From assembly GCF_913063105.1 (NCBI RefSeq), contig NZ_CAJXYQ010000014.1:1-64000 (forward strand): 64,000 nt of DNA, read 5' to 3'. Source of the stretch: an uncultured Draconibacterium sp. GTDB taxonomy: Bacteria > Bacteroidota > Bacteroidia > Bacteroidales > Prolixibacteraceae. Positions 39,327 to 50,342 of the stretch are shown in pieces (position 1 is the first letter of the stretch; every line of letters begins with the position of its first letter). The position numbers and the translations under genes were made by a program. The notes under the pieces were generated by a model that did not search any database, was not told where the DNA came from, and saw only the letters and a program-made list of their open reading frames with translations.

Positions 39327-40787
39327 ATGAATAGAATACTCGCCGTATTAATGTTTGCCGGAGTATTTGTTGGGTGTAGCAATAAACCTGGCAATACCAG
39401 TAAAGAAGCAAGTAGCAAACAGCCAAATATACTTGTGGTTTTATGTGACGATCTTGGATACGCCGATGTAGGCTTTAATGGTTCGCCGGATATTAAAACA
39501 CCAAATCTCGATCAACTGGCCACCAACGGAATGATTTTTTCATCGGCTTATGTTACCCATCCGTTTTGTGGCCCCAGCCGTGCTTCTATAATGACCGGAC
39601 GCTATGCCCAAAACATTGGCACCCCTTACAATTTATACGAAGAGAAAGGAAGAACAGATGACGGTGTTCCGGTAAGCGAAACCTTTATCAGCAATGTTTT
39701 ACAGGATGCCGGATATTATACCGCCGCTGTTGGGAAATGGCATCTGGGGTTTTCGCCCCGCTTTCAACCCAATAATCGCGGGTTTGATGAATTTTATGGA
39801 TTTTTGAGTGGCGGACACGATTACTTTCCCGAGCGTTTCAGCGCGAAATATCAAAAGCAAAAAGAAGCCGGTGTTGATCACATTTGGGAATACCTGAAAC
39901 CGTTGGTGCACGATACTACCGAAGTAGAAGAAAAAGAATACATAACCGATGCATTGTCACGCGAAACAATTCGTATTATCAACGAAACTTCGGAGCGCCA
40001 AAAGCCCTTTTTTATTTACCTGGCTTACAATGCGCCTCATGTTCCTTTGCAGGCCAAAGAAGAAGATATGGCTCAATTTCCGGAGATTGAAGACAAAGAT
40101 CGGAAAACCTATGCCGGAATGGTATATGCCGTTGACCGCGGTGTTGGCGATATTATAAATACGCTAAAAGAAAATGGACAATTTGAAAATACGCTGATTG
40201 TATTTTTAAGCGATAACGGCGGGAATACCGACCGTGGAGCCAATAACGCACCACTACAGGGCCGCAAAGGCGATGCCTGGGAGGGCGGGTTCAGGACTCC
40301 CATGTTTTTTCATTATCCCGAAAAAATTAAACCCAATTCAACCTTTGATATTCCAGTATCGGCTCTCGACTTTTACCCCACATTTGCCGAACTTGCCGGA
40401 GCCAAAATACCCAAAGGAAAAATACTGGACGGAACGGCAATTATGGATGATATTCTGGAAGGAAAAGAGGATTTAAAAGATCGCCCGGTTTATGTATGCC
40501 GCTATCGCGAAGATTATGTGGATGCCGGTACGCGAATGGGGGACTGGAAACTGACGAAAATGTACAACGAAGACTGGAAACTTTTCAAAATAAATGAAGA
40601 CCTTGGCGAAGCAAACGATGTGAGTACAGAATATCCTGAAAAACTGCAGGAGCTAAAGGCTGACATGTATGAGTGGACCAAAGGACATGTTAAACCATTG
40701 TGGTGCTACACACCCGAAGACCAACTTATGTGGGACAAAGGAGTGTTGCCCAATTACCGGAAAGTATTTAATATTACAAATAACTAA
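39327..40787 (+). CDS. S1 formylglycine sulfatase lipoprotein (3 of 6)
   Basis: A 486-residue sulfatase anchored as a lipoprotein (lipobox near FVGCSNK, Cys17). Modification site CGPSR with Cys81; CDDLGYADVG metal motif and AVGKWHLG are present. First gene of the distal operon that runs to 50292 with short spacers; only 10 bp separate it from the transporter gene. Confidence 0.9.
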   Translation: MNRILAVLMFAGVFVGCSNKPGNTSKEASSKQPNILVVLCDDLGYADVGFNGSPDIKTPNLDQLATNGMIFSSAYVTHPFCGPSRASIMTGRYAQNIGTPYNLYEEKGRTDDGVPVSETFISNVLQDAGYYTAAVGKWHLGFSPRFQPNNRGFDEFYGFLSGGHDYFPERFSAKYQKQKEAGVDHIWEYLKPLVHDTTEVEEKEYITDALSRETIRIINETSERQKPFFIYLAYNAPHVPLQAKEEDMAQFPEIEDKDRKTYAGMVYAVDRGVGDIINTLKENGQFENTLIVFLSDNGGNTDRGANNAPLQGRKGDAWEGGFRTPMFFHYPEKIKPNSTFDIPVSALDFYPTFAELAGAKIPKGKILDGTAIMDDILEGKEDLKDRPVYVCRYREDYVDAGTRMGDWKLTKMYNEDWKLFKINEDLGEANDVSTEYPEKLQELKADMYEWTKGHVKPLWCYTPEDQLMWDKGVLPNYRKVFNITNN

Positions 40788-40797
40788 AATCTAAACA

Positions 40798-42060
40798 ATG
40801 ACTAATCATTCAGCTAAATCGTCGCGTTCGGCACTGGTAATTTTTACTGCCGGAGCATTCTTTTTTTACAGCTTTATTCAAATGACGCTGTTTAGCACAG
40901 AAGCTATGAAAGCGTTTTTTATGCAGTTATTGTCGATAAACGATACTGCTGGTTTTGGAAATTTTGCCGGAACATTTTTATACGGAACAGTAATTTTCCT
41001 GATTCCTGCCGGCTTATTACTTGATAAATTTTCGGTACGAAAAATCATTATTGCAATGATCCTGCTGGATGTGATATGTGTATTCGCATTGGCGTTTACT
41101 TCAAATCTTCTTATCGCCTCTGTTTTACGATTTATAATGGGGGTGGCACACTGTATCGCTTTTATGGCTCCTTTTCGTATGGCTCCAAGATGGTTTGCAT
41201 CTAAACACTTGGCTTTGGTTTCCGGTTTGCTTGTTGCATTCGCTGTATTTGGCGGATGGGTTTCAGGTGCTCCGATGTTGAGCTTAATTACCTCATTTGG
41301 CGGAAAAACAGCGATGTTGATCAATGGTGGTTTAGGTTTTATTATTCTGGCTGCTGCATTGCTTTTTCTGAAAGATTTTCCACAAGGATATAAAGACAAA
41401 GGAGAAACTAAAGCTGAAATTTCTCTCATGGATGGCTTAAAGTTGGCTGCAAAAAATAAACAAAACTGGCTGGCCGGTCTTTTTATTGGATTGCTAAATC
41501 TTGCCGTTTTATTGCTTGGTGCAATGTGGGGAACTACTTATCTTAAGATTGTAAATCCTGAATTTTCGGAATCTACATATACCGGAATTATCGGTATGAT
41601 TTTTATTGGAACAATTATTGGCTCTCCATTAAGTGGTTTAATTTCGGATAAACTAAAATCACGCAAAAAGGCAATGATTGGAGGAGGTGTTCTATCGTTA
41701 ATAATTATGCTTCTTATTATTTTCCCACCTCTATCAAATGCCGCATTCTTCTATGTTTTGTTTTTATTGCTTGGTTTAATTACGGCTGCTCAAAGTATTG
41801 GATATGCTGTAATTGCAGAATCAAATGAGGATAAAGTATTAGGAACTGCCAATGGACTTTCTGCAGTGGTACTAATGGGAATTGCAGCAATTGGTCAACC
41901 TTTATTTGGTCAGTTGGTAGCCTTATTTGGAGGTGGTGCAGACGCATCAATTGAGCAGCTCCAAAATGCATTTCAGGTTTCTATATGGGTAATGCCCATT
42001 GCTTTTGTTGTGGCAATAATCTGTGCATTGTTGCTGAGAGAGACATTCCAGAAGAGCTAA
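40798..42060 (+). CDS. MFS transporter, 12 membrane helices
   Basis: A 420-residue major facilitator protein with twelve predicted hydrophobic helices and the loop motif [11 protein letters not shown] (a D-x-x-x-x-R/K type loop after helix 2) repeated in the second half as [12 protein letters not shown]. It sits between sulfatase genes in the distal operon and so probably carries a carrageenan product such as galactose, a short oligosaccharide or released sulfate across the inner membrane. The substrate cannot be assigned from sequence. Confidence 0.8.
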   Translation: MTNHSAKSSRSALVIFTAGAFFFYSFIQMTLFSTEAMKAFFMQLLSINDTAGFGNFAGTFLYGTVIFLIPAGLLLDKFSVRKIIIAMILLDVICVFALAFTSNLLIASVLRFIMGVAHCIAFMAPFRMAPRWFASKHLALVSGLLVAFAVFGGWVSGAPMLSLITSFGGKTAMLINGGLGFIILAAALLFLKDFPQGYKDKGETKAEISLMDGLKLAAKNKQNWLAGLFIGLLNLAVLLLGAMWGTTYLKIVNPEFSESTYTGIIGMIFIGTIIGSPLSGLISDKLKSRKKAMIGGGVLSLIIMLLIIFPPLSNAAFFYVLFLLLGLITAAQSIGYAVIAESNEDKVLGTANGLSAVVLMGIAAIGQPLFGQLVALFGGGADASIEQLQNAFQVSIWVMPIAFVVAIICALLLRETFQKS

Positions 42061-42071
42061 AATCAAGTTAT

Positions 42072-43652
42072 ATGAAGTTTTCTGTTACTTATATCGTCGG
42101 AATTATTATTTGTCTTTTTGTAGTTTCTTGTGAGAAGGTAAAAGAAGAAGATCGACGACCAAATATCTTATTTGCCATTGCTGATGATGCCTCCTGGGCA
42201 CATTTTGGTGCGTACGGTTGCGATTGGGTAAAAACACCCGGTTTCGATCAGGTAGCCGAAAATGGAATATTATTTACCAGGGCTTATACTCCAAATGCAA
42301 AATGTGCTCCGTCTCGTTCGTGCATACTTACTGGACGCAACAGCTGGCAGTTGGAGGAAGCTTGTAACCACTCACCATATTTTCCTGCAAAATTTAAAAC
42401 TTATGCAGAAGCACTGGGCGAAAATGGATATTTTGTAGGTAGTGTAGGCAAAGGCTGGTCTCCTGGAAATCCCGGTGAAATTAATGGGAAAAAACGTGAA
42501 CTGGCCGGTATTAAGTTCGACCTACTAAAAACCACACCTCCCACTATTGGTATCTCAGACAATGATTATGCGGCCAACTTCGGGGCATTTCTGGACGCAC
42601 GTCCGAAAGACCAACCTTTTTGCTTTTGGTATGGTTGTTATGAACCTCACAGGCTTTATGAGTTCAGATCAGGCATAGAAAAAGGTAATAAGAGTACAGA
42701 TGATATAGATGAAGTCCCTGTTTTTTGGCCTGATGTTGATACCGTGCGGGCAGACATGCTCGATTATGCTTTTGAAATCGAATATTTCGATGCTCATCTG
42801 CAAAAAATGTTGCAAAAGTTGGAGGACATTGGCGAATTAAACAATACTATCGTAATTGTAACTGCCGACAACGGAATGCCTTTCCCGCGTATTAAAGGAC
42901 AGGAATACGAGTACTCCAACCATTTGCCTTTAGCGATAAGTTGGCCCAAGGGCATAAAAAATCCCGGACGTGTAATTGACGATTTTGTAAATTTTATTGA
43001 TTTTGTTCCAACTTATCTCGAATTAGCAGGAGTAACGGCTGAAGAGAGCGGCATGCAGCCGGTAACAGGAAAAAGTCTTACCGATTTATTTTATTCTGAA
43101 AAAGAAGGACAAATTAATCCGGAACGTGATTTTGTAGTGATCGGTAAAGAACGCCACGATGTTGGTCGTCCTAACGATGAAGGTTATCCAATAAGAGGAA
43201 TCATTCGAGGTGATTACCTATACATCCGTAATTTCAAACCCGAGCGCTGGCCAGCCGGTAATCCTGAAACAGGTTATTTAAACTGTGATGGAAGCCCCAC
43301 AAAATCATATATCCTTAATACACGAAGGGATAAGGGACTATTGGAATACTGGCAGCTCAATTTCGGGAAACGTGTTTCCGAAGAGTTGTACAATGTCAAA
43401 GATGATCCGTTTTGTATGAAGAATCTTGCCTCTGATGAAAACCTTGCAGATATGAAACAAAACCTGGAGCAAGAAATGATTGAAAGATTAAAAGAACAGG
43501 AGGATCCCAGAATTTTGGGCAATGGAGATATTTTTGAAAACTATGAATACTCCGGAGTAGTTCGGAATTATTACAACCGTTTTATGTCTGGTGAAAAAGT
43601 TGATGCAAAATGGGTAAATCCAAGCGATTATGATTCAGATCTGGCTCAATAA
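42072..43652 (+). CDS. S1 formylglycine sulfatase lipoprotein (4 of 6)
   Basis: A 526-residue sulfatase. The ATG at 42072 gives a clean lipoprotein signal (VVSCEKV, Cys20) and follows the transporter stop by 11 bp; a longer frame from 41985 would overlap the transporter and lack a signal. Modification site CAPSR with Cys78. The metal motif is [14 protein letters not shown], different from the other five, which marks a distinct S1 subfamily. Substrate position unknown. Confidence 0.88.
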   Translation: MKFSVTYIVGIIICLFVVSCEKVKEEDRRPNILFAIADDASWAHFGAYGCDWVKTPGFDQVAENGILFTRAYTPNAKCAPSRSCILTGRNSWQLEEACNHSPYFPAKFKTYAEALGENGYFVGSVGKGWSPGNPGEINGKKRELAGIKFDLLKTTPPTIGISDNDYAANFGAFLDARPKDQPFCFWYGCYEPHRLYEFRSGIEKGNKSTDDIDEVPVFWPDVDTVRADMLDYAFEIEYFDAHLQKMLQKLEDIGELNNTIVIVTADNGMPFPRIKGQEYEYSNHLPLAISWPKGIKNPGRVIDDFVNFIDFVPTYLELAGVTAEESGMQPVTGKSLTDLFYSEKEGQINPERDFVVIGKERHDVGRPNDEGYPIRGIIRGDYLYIRNFKPERWPAGNPETGYLNCDGSPTKSYILNTRRDKGLLEYWQLNFGKRVSEELYNVKDDPFCMKNLASDENLADMKQNLEQEMIERLKEQEDPRILGNGDIFENYEYSGVVRNYYNRFMSGEKVDAKWVNPSDYDSDLAQ

Positions 43653-43708
43653 AACAGCATTGAAGAATTTGCACATAAATCATAACGCCTTAGTTTAAAA
43701 ATATCGAG

Positions 43709-45058
43709 ATGAAAAAGTATCTGTTTCTTACTGTTTGTTTGTCACTGTTTATTGGAATAAGCAAAGCAAAGGAAAAACCTAATATTGTGATCATATTTGT
43801 TGACGATTATGGATGGGCCGATTTGGGTTATCGCAACAACGAATTTTACACACCCAATATTGACAAACTATGTAAGGAAGGAGTGGATTTTACACGGGCT
43901 TATATTTGCACACCAACCTGCAGCCCCAGTCGTGCATCCATTTTAACCGGTAAAGAATCTATCCGAATGGAAATGCCACGGCATATTACACATGAGGATG
44001 AAGAAGGGCGAAATACAGAGAAATACAACTATTGGCCGAATGATCCGGTAAATCGCAATTCAATAAACTGGCTACCGCTTGATGAAATAACTTATGCCGA
44101 ACGCTTAAAAGAATTGGGTTATTACAATATGTTTATTGGTAAATGGCATTTGGGACACGAGCCCTATCATCCGATTCACCAGGGATTTGATGAGCAATAC
44201 GGTACCAGTAATTTTGGGCATCCAAAAAATTATTACTATCCTTTTCTAAACAATCCAAATCCTTTAAAAGATGAAGCTGAAGATGGAGAATATCTAACAG
44301 ATATTTTGACCAATAAGGCAGAGGATTTTATAAAAAAATACGACAAAGATCAACCTTTTACCTTATCGTTGTGGTATTACAATGTTCACGGACCACATAT
44401 CGGACGAAAGGATTTAATTCAGCATTATCGGGATTTGGGATGGGAAGAACGTTATGCCCAGTACGGAGCAATGGTAAGCGCCATGGATGAGTCGGTGGGA
44501 AGAGTGCGAAAAGCGCTTGAACAAAAAGGAATCGCTGAAAATACAGTGATTTTGTTTACTTCCGATCAGGGCGGATATTTTACCAATTTCCCATTACGTG
44601 GAAAAAAGAATGGTGGCAATACCCTGGGTGAAGGCGGTGCACGTGTGCCTTTTATCATGTATTATCCTGGGGTAACCAAAGCAGGAGAAAAATGCGACAC
44701 TCCAATTCAAACCATCGATGTGTATCCAACACTGGTTGAGATTGCCTCAGGTAATGAGTGTACAGATAATCAGATACAGGGTAAGAGTTTGATGCCTTTG
44801 GTAAGAGGTGAAGAATTTCCGGAACGCGACCTGTTCTTTTTTCGGTCGTATGAAAATCAATATGCTGCTATCATCTCCGGCGAGTGGAAATTGATTAAAT
44901 ATCATACAGGACCATCGCAGCTCTATAATGTTACGAAAGACATGGGCGAGGTAAGTAATTTGATTTACAATAAGCCAGGCATTGCGAAAGAACTGGAGGA
45001 GCGGCTAAAAAATTGGGAAGTCGAAGCGGTTCCTCCAATAGTTGAGCAAAAAAATTAA
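43709..45058 (+). CDS. S1 formylglycine sulfatase (5 of 6)
   Basis: A 449-residue exported sulfatase with a short signal peptide (about 1-20). Modification site CSPSR with Cys71, VDDYGWADLG metal motif, and FIGKWHLGHEP. Cotranscribed with its neighbours; 56 bp follow the previous stop. Substrate position unknown. Confidence 0.9.
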   Translation: MKKYLFLTVCLSLFIGISKAKEKPNIVIIFVDDYGWADLGYRNNEFYTPNIDKLCKEGVDFTRAYICTPTCSPSRASILTGKESIRMEMPRHITHEDEEGRNTEKYNYWPNDPVNRNSINWLPLDEITYAERLKELGYYNMFIGKWHLGHEPYHPIHQGFDEQYGTSNFGHPKNYYYPFLNNPNPLKDEAEDGEYLTDILTNKAEDFIKKYDKDQPFTLSLWYYNVHGPHIGRKDLIQHYRDLGWEERYAQYGAMVSAMDESVGRVRKALEQKGIAENTVILFTSDQGGYFTNFPLRGKKNGGNTLGEGGARVPFIMYYPGVTKAGEKCDTPIQTIDVYPTLVEIASGNECTDNQIQGKSLMPLVRGEEFPERDLFFFRSYENQYAAIISGEWKLIKYHTGPSQLYNVTKDMGEVSNLIYNKPGIAKELEERLKNWEVEAVPPIVEQKN

Positions 45059-45110
45059 AAGATTAGAGATTGCCCGTCGTTTTCTGGCAATACATTTAAA
45101 TGTAGTTTAA

Positions 45111-47450
45111 ATGAATCAAAAGAGTTTCTATATAAGCATTTTACTGGTACTGTCCTCATTTTTTCTTTTTGCACAAACGTCAGATAAGCAAAATTTTAAT
45201 CAAGATTGGAAGTTTAAGTTGCTTGATGAGAATGAGGTGGATAAAATTTATTCCGAAATTTCATTTGATGCCACAGAATGGAGTAGTGTAAGTTTACCGC
45301 ATTCAGCACATATCGAACCGCTTGTTGTAAACGACCAGTGGCAGGGAGTGTGTTGGTATCGGAAGGTTTTTAAACTACCTGCTTCATATAAAGATAAGAA
45401 GGTATTTCTCGAATTTGAGGCTGCCATGAACACTTCCGGATTTTGTATAAACGGAAAATTGGTAACAGAGCACATGGGGGGGTACCTGCCTGTTGTAATG
45501 GATATTTCGGAGTATATGCATCCTGGAGAAGAAAATTTGATTGCAGTTCGTTTAGATAACACCGACAACCCAATAACGGGCCCAAAACCACTAAGAATTC
45601 TTGACTACAATACCTATGGAGGATTATACCGTAATGCGTGGCTTATTACTAAAAACAAGGTTCATATTACACATCCCAATTTGGCTGAAAAAGTTGCCGG
45701 TGGAGGTATTTTTATTACAACACCCACGGTCGAAAATAAGCAATCTGACGTTCATGTAAAAACACACATACTCAATGAAAGTATTCAGGTAAAATCGGTA
45801 AAGGTTCAGCAAACTATTCTGTTTAAAGAAGAGCAGGTTGCTGAAGTTGTATCAAAGGAAGTTAAAATTGAACCTGGGAGTGATTTTGATTTTAAAACTA
45901 ATCTGGAGGTGAATGACGCAGCCTTGTGGTCGCCAGATTCTCCGGCTCTGTATCATCTGAAAACTTTGGTTATTGCCGATGGGGAAGAAGTTGATAGTGA
46001 ACTAACTCGTTTCGGTATTCGGAGTTTTAAGTTTAAAGAAAACCAGTTGTATATAAATGGGAAGAAAACATTTTTGCGTGGAGTTAACCGCCACCAGGAA
46101 TATCCATTTATTGGTTATGCTTTATCCGATAATGCACAATATCGTGATGCCAAAAAGATAAAGGATGGAGGATTTGACTACATCCGTTTGTCGCACTACC
46201 CTCATTCTTCTGCATTTATGGATGCCTGCGATGAGCTGGGACTGGTGGTAATCGATGCTATTTCGGGCTGGCAATATTATAACGACAGTGACGATTTCAG
46301 AAACTATTGTTATCGTTCAGCAGAACAGTTAATCCGTCGTGATCGTAATCATCCGTCGGTATTAGCCTGGGAAGTTTCGTTAAATGAAACACAAATGCCG
46401 CTTTTTTTTATGGAGGAAATTCATAAAAGAGCACATGCCGAAGATCCAAGACCTGATGCTTATACCTGTGGATGGAAACCTGAGGTATACGATATTTATT
46501 TGCAGGCACGTCAGCACCGCCTTTTACATCCGCCTCACGACTATCCTAAACCATATTCAGTCTCGGAATACGGAGACTGGGAATATTATTCAAGCAATGC
46601 CGGATTAAATCAGCATCATTTCGATAAACAAACACGTTACGAGACCAGTAGCCGTCAGGCACGTGGTTTTGGCGAAGCCCGTTTATTGCAGCAGGCAACA
46701 AATGTTCAGGAAGCACACAACGATAATTTAAATACACCAGCCTATTCCGACAGCTATTGGGTAATGTATGATTACAATCGGGGGTATCACGATGACCTGG
46801 AATTGTCAGGCTTAATGGATATATACCGATTACCAAAGTTTGCTTATTATTTCTACCAAAGCCAGCGTGCTCCTGAAGATGGTATTGTTTGCCAACTGGC
46901 AACTTATTGGACAGAAGAATCGCCGCTTGGCGTTAGTGTGTATAGTAATTGCGATGAAATTGAACTTTTCTTAAACGGAAGATCGTTGGGACGTCAAAAG
47001 CCGGACCAGAATAAAATATCTAATAATCTGGCACACCCTCCATTCACATTCAATATTGAGAAGTTTGAAGCCGGAGAGTTAAAAGCAATCGGCTTTATAA
47101 AGGGTGAGAAGGCAACTGAAGGTATTGTAAAAACGCCTCAAAAAGCCACTGCTTTAAAACTTTGGATCGACGAAAGCGGTAAAGCTCCTGTGTCAGGTTG
47201 TAATGATGTGTTATTTGTCTATATAGCAGCTGTTGATGTAAACGGAACTGTGATTCCAGGTTATTCAGAACTTATTGATTTAAAAATAGAAGGAGAGGCT
47301 ACGATTGTGAATTCAGATCCAATAAAGGCCGAAGCCGGTATTGCCACAGCTTTAATTCAAATTGGTGATCAAACCGGGGAAGTAACTGTAATTGCATCAG
47401 CAAGCGGGCTCTCCAATGTGAATATTGCTTTAAATGTACAAAACCAGTAA
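45111..47450 (+). CDS. Glycoside hydrolase family 2 enzyme, short form
   Basis: A 779-residue GH2 enzyme with a signal peptide (about 1-22), sugar-binding jelly roll, Ig-like domain, TIM barrel and a C-terminal DUF4982/Big-like region with DVNGTVIPGYSELIDLKIEG. The acid/base Glu426 lies in WEVSLNETQMP and the nucleophile Glu486 in SVSEYGDWE. It differs clearly from the LacZ-length GH2 at 15280, so the two probably act on different galactosides, for instance one on desulfated chain ends and one on short products. Beta-galactosidase is the best guess. Confidence 0.85.
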   Translation: MNQKSFYISILLVLSSFFLFAQTSDKQNFNQDWKFKLLDENEVDKIYSEISFDATEWSSVSLPHSAHIEPLVVNDQWQGVCWYRKVFKLPASYKDKKVFLEFEAAMNTSGFCINGKLVTEHMGGYLPVVMDISEYMHPGEENLIAVRLDNTDNPITGPKPLRILDYNTYGGLYRNAWLITKNKVHITHPNLAEKVAGGGIFITTPTVENKQSDVHVKTHILNESIQVKSVKVQQTILFKEEQVAEVVSKEVKIEPGSDFDFKTNLEVNDAALWSPDSPALYHLKTLVIADGEEVDSELTRFGIRSFKFKENQLYINGKKTFLRGVNRHQEYPFIGYALSDNAQYRDAKKIKDGGFDYIRLSHYPHSSAFMDACDELGLVVIDAISGWQYYNDSDDFRNYCYRSAEQLIRRDRNHPSVLAWEVSLNETQMPLFFMEEIHKRAHAEDPRPDAYTCGWKPEVYDIYLQARQHRLLHPPHDYPKPYSVSEYGDWEYYSSNAGLNQHHFDKQTRYETSSRQARGFGEARLLQQATNVQEAHNDNLNTPAYSDSYWVMYDYNRGYHDDLELSGLMDIYRLPKFAYYFYQSQRAPEDGIVCQLATYWTEESPLGVSVYSNCDEIELFLNGRSLGRQKPDQNKISNNLAHPPFTFNIEKFEAGELKAIGFIKGEKATEGIVKTPQKATALKLWIDESGKAPVSGCNDVLFVYIAAVDVNGTVIPGYSELIDLKIEGEATIVNSDPIKAEAGIATALIQIGDQTGEVTVIASASGLSNVNIALNVQNQ

Positions 47451-47452
47451 TT

Positions 47453-48670
47453 ATGAAGAATATGAACTATAAGAAATCATACGTAATCATTTTATCCATC
47501 CTTGTTTTAAGTCTTAATGGATTATCTCAAACCAATAAAAATTTAGCACCCACACCGCCAATGGGCTGGAACAGCTGGAATTGGTTTGGAAAGAAGAATA
47601 TAAACGAGCAGGTGATAAAAGAATGTATGGACGCCATGGTTGCAGAAGGTTTACTGGATGCAGGTTACGAGTATTTTGTAATTGATGGCGGTTGGCGTGA
47701 TACCAAGTTAGGCCCAAGAGGTGAATTACTGGCACACCCGGTTAAATTTCCAAATGGTATTAAACCACTGGCCGATTATGCGCATTCGCTTGGATTAAAA
47801 TTTGGCTTACACACGGTTCCCGGAACACATGATTGTGCCGGTGACCAGGTCGGCGGATTTGGGAACGAAGAAATCCAAATTCAGCAATTTATTGATTGGG
47901 GACTTGATTTTATTAAGCTCGATAAATGTATATACAAGCCTGAATGGGATGAGGAACTTGTAAAAGAGACGTATGAAAAATGGCGGAATATTCTTGATAA
48001 ATCTGAAAGGGATGTTGTTCTGAATATCAGTGCCTATAAATACCGCGATTGGTATCCTGAAGTATGCCAGATGGCTCGTACCACATTTGATATTGGTGCT
48101 AAGGCAAATAAAGGTGCCCACTTTGACTATGCTGAAAATGAAAAGAATTTTTTAAGTGTAATGGAAGTAGCAGAGGTTAATGATGAGGTAGCTGAGTACG
48201 CCGGAGATGGTTATTGGAACGATCCTGATATGATGGTAATCGGGAATCCCGGACTAACGTTGGAAGAACAAAAATCACATTTTGCTTTATGGTGTATAAT
48301 GTCTTCGCCACTTTTTCTAGGAAACGATCCAAGAAACATGACTCCGGAAGAAAAAGAGATTATTACAAACGAATTGGCAATATCGATAAATCAAGATCCA
48401 TCGGAACAGGGTAAACGGATTAAAGTGGATGGCAAAACTGAGGTCTGGGCTAAAAAACTGAGTGATGGCAACATGGCAGTTTTACTCCTTAACCGGGACG
48501 CTAAAAAAACTAAAAAAGTTGAAATTTCATTAATAGATCTTGGGTTAACAGGAAAATATAAAATGTTAGATGTTTATGAAGATAAAGAACTGGGAAAAGT
48601 TTCAAACGCTGTTTCTTGTGAGGTAGGTGTTCATTCAGGAAAATTTCTTTTAATCGAGTCTGAGATCTAA
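47453..48670 (+). CDS. GH27 alpha-galactosidase-like enzyme
   Basis: A 405-residue secreted enzyme (signal about 1-24) with the GH27 barrel signature PTPPMGWNSWNWFG, the nucleophile Asp157 in FIKLDKC and the acid/base region WNDPD (Asp257/Asp259), plus a C-terminal beta domain. GH27 enzymes remove alpha-linked galactose. In this locus it may trim alpha-1,3-galactose units lacking the anhydro bridge (mu/nu or lambda type), or floridoside from red algae. It starts 2 bp after the GH2 stop. Confidence 0.87.
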   Translation: MKNMNYKKSYVIILSILVLSLNGLSQTNKNLAPTPPMGWNSWNWFGKKNINEQVIKECMDAMVAEGLLDAGYEYFVIDGGWRDTKLGPRGELLAHPVKFPNGIKPLADYAHSLGLKFGLHTVPGTHDCAGDQVGGFGNEEIQIQQFIDWGLDFIKLDKCIYKPEWDEELVKETYEKWRNILDKSERDVVLNISAYKYRDWYPEVCQMARTTFDIGAKANKGAHFDYAENEKNFLSVMEVAEVNDEVAEYAGDGYWNDPDMMVIGNPGLTLEEQKSHFALWCIMSSPLFLGNDPRNMTPEEKEIITNELAISINQDPSEQGKRIKVDGKTEVWAKKLSDGNMAVLLLNRDAKKTKKVEISLIDLGLTGKYKMLDVYEDKELGKVSNAVSCEVGVHSGKFLLIESEI

Positions 48671-48720
48671 TACCTCTTGTGTGAGCATTACATTGATACT
48701 AAAAAAAAATCTACCCAATA

Positions 48721-50292
48721 ATGAATGATTTAAAAGTAGCAGTAGGAAGTTTAATCTTTATTTGTTTTGTGTTGTTTTTAGGTGTTCTTGCAGGTTGTCA
48801 AACAAAGCAACCAGAGAACATCGAAAGCCTAAATATGTTACCAAATGTTGTTATTATTTACCTGGATGATCTGGGATATGGCGATGTTAGTGCCTACGGT
48901 GCTACTGAAATTCAAACACCGAATATTGATCGTCTGGCAAATGGAGGTGTCATGTTTACCGATGGACACGCTTCATCTTCGACCTGTACACCGAGTCGGT
49001 ACGCACTACTAACAGGTGTTTATCCTTGGCGAAACAAGGATGCTAAAATATTACCGGGTACAGCACCATTGATCATCGATACAGCACAAATCACCATTCC
49101 GAAAATGCTAAAAAATAGAGGGTATCACACAGGAGTTGTTGGCAAATGGCATCTCGGGCTTGGAACTGGTCAGGTAGACTGGAATCAACATGTTTCGCCG
49201 GGGCCTAATGAAGTGGGATTCGATTATTCGTATATCATGGCAGCCACACAGGACAGGGTTCCAACGGTGTATCTTGAAAATGGATTAGTGGAAGGACTTG
49301 ATCCCAATGATCCGATCGAGATTGATTACGAAAATAATTTTGAAGGAGAACCAACAGGGAAAGATAATCCTGAACTGCTGACTATGAAATGGCATCACGG
49401 ACATAACAATTCAATAGTAAATGGTATTCCACGAATTGGTTTTATGAAAGGTGGAGATAAGGCAAAATGGAGTGATGTGGATATGGCAGACCATTTCCTG
49501 GGAAAAGCACAGACCTTTGTAAAAGAGCACAAGAACGAACCATTCTTTTTGTACTATGCCTTGCAGCAACCTCATGTTCCACGTACACCAAATCCACGAT
49601 TTGTAGGCAGTACCGATCTTGGGCCACGAGGCGACGTGATTGTGGAGGCCGATTGGTGTATTGGTGAATTTATGAAAACGTTGGAAGAAGAAGGTATTCT
49701 GGAAAATACACTAATTATCTTTTCGAGCGACAATGGCGCGGTACTGAATGATGGTTATTACGACGATGCTGTTGATCGAATTGGCAATCATGATCAGAAT
49801 GGAGGATTGAGAGGAGGAAAGTATAGTTTGTTTGAAGCCGGTGCACGAGTCCCGTTTATTGCATACTGGGAAGGACAGATTGAACCTAAACGATCTGATG
49901 CGTTGATTAGCCAGTTGGATATTCTGGCATCAGTAGCTAAACTAACGAATGCCGAAGTCGATTCAACAGACAGCCAGGAATTGTTAGAAGTGCTGATGGG
50001 AACATCGGATAAAGGTAGGGAAGACCTCGTTTTAGAGGCATCTTCACGAACCGCATTGCGCAAAGATAATTGGTTGATGATTCCGCCTTACAATGGACCG
50101 GCAGTTGCAGAAAAAGTAAATGTTGAATTAGGAAATTCTTCTGATTTTCAACTTTATAATCTGGATGAGGATTTGGGGCAGCAGAATAATTTAGCAAAAA
50201 TAAATTCCGAACAGCTAGAAGTAATGCTTGATCAATATGAGTCAATTGTGGGGGAGTTTAATTCTGAGGTTGAACAGCTGGAGTTAAAATAG
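48721..50292 (+). CDS. S1 formylglycine sulfatase lipoprotein (6 of 6)
   Basis: A 523-residue sulfatase with lipobox LAGC (Cys26). Modification site CTPSR with Cys89; YLDDLGYGDVSAYG and VVGKWHLG are typical arylsulfatase A-like motifs. Last gene of the distal operon, followed by a terminator. The position of the sulfate removed is unknown. Confidence 0.9.
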   Translation: MNDLKVAVGSLIFICFVLFLGVLAGCQTKQPENIESLNMLPNVVIIYLDDLGYGDVSAYGATEIQTPNIDRLANGGVMFTDGHASSSTCTPSRYALLTGVYPWRNKDAKILPGTAPLIIDTAQITIPKMLKNRGYHTGVVGKWHLGLGTGQVDWNQHVSPGPNEVGFDYSYIMAATQDRVPTVYLENGLVEGLDPNDPIEIDYENNFEGEPTGKDNPELLTMKWHHGHNNSIVNGIPRIGFMKGGDKAKWSDVDMADHFLGKAQTFVKEHKNEPFFLYYALQQPHVPRTPNPRFVGSTDLGPRGDVIVEADWCIGEFMKTLEEEGILENTLIIFSSDNGAVLNDGYYDDAVDRIGNHDQNGGLRGGKYSLFEAGARVPFIAYWEGQIEPKRSDALISQLDILASVAKLTNAEVDSTDSQELLEVLMGTSDKGREDLVLEASSRTALRKDNWLMIPPYNGPAVAEKVNVELGNSSDFQLYNLDEDLGQQNNLAKINSEQLEVMLDQYESIVGEFNSEVEQLELK

Positions 50293-50313
50293 AATATATG
50301 CCAGAATAAAAAG

Positions 50314-50342
50314 AAACACCCCTGGTTCAGCAGGGATGTTTT
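50314..50342 (+). terminator. Terminator of the distal operon
   Basis: aaacacccctg pairs with cagggatgttt (one mismatched or wobble position) around gttcag, then a short T run. Confidence 0.7.

Noticed and set aside
41985..42071. Longer start of sulfatase 4
   Set aside because: It would overlap the MFS gene by 75 bp and remove the lipoprotein signal from the N-terminus.
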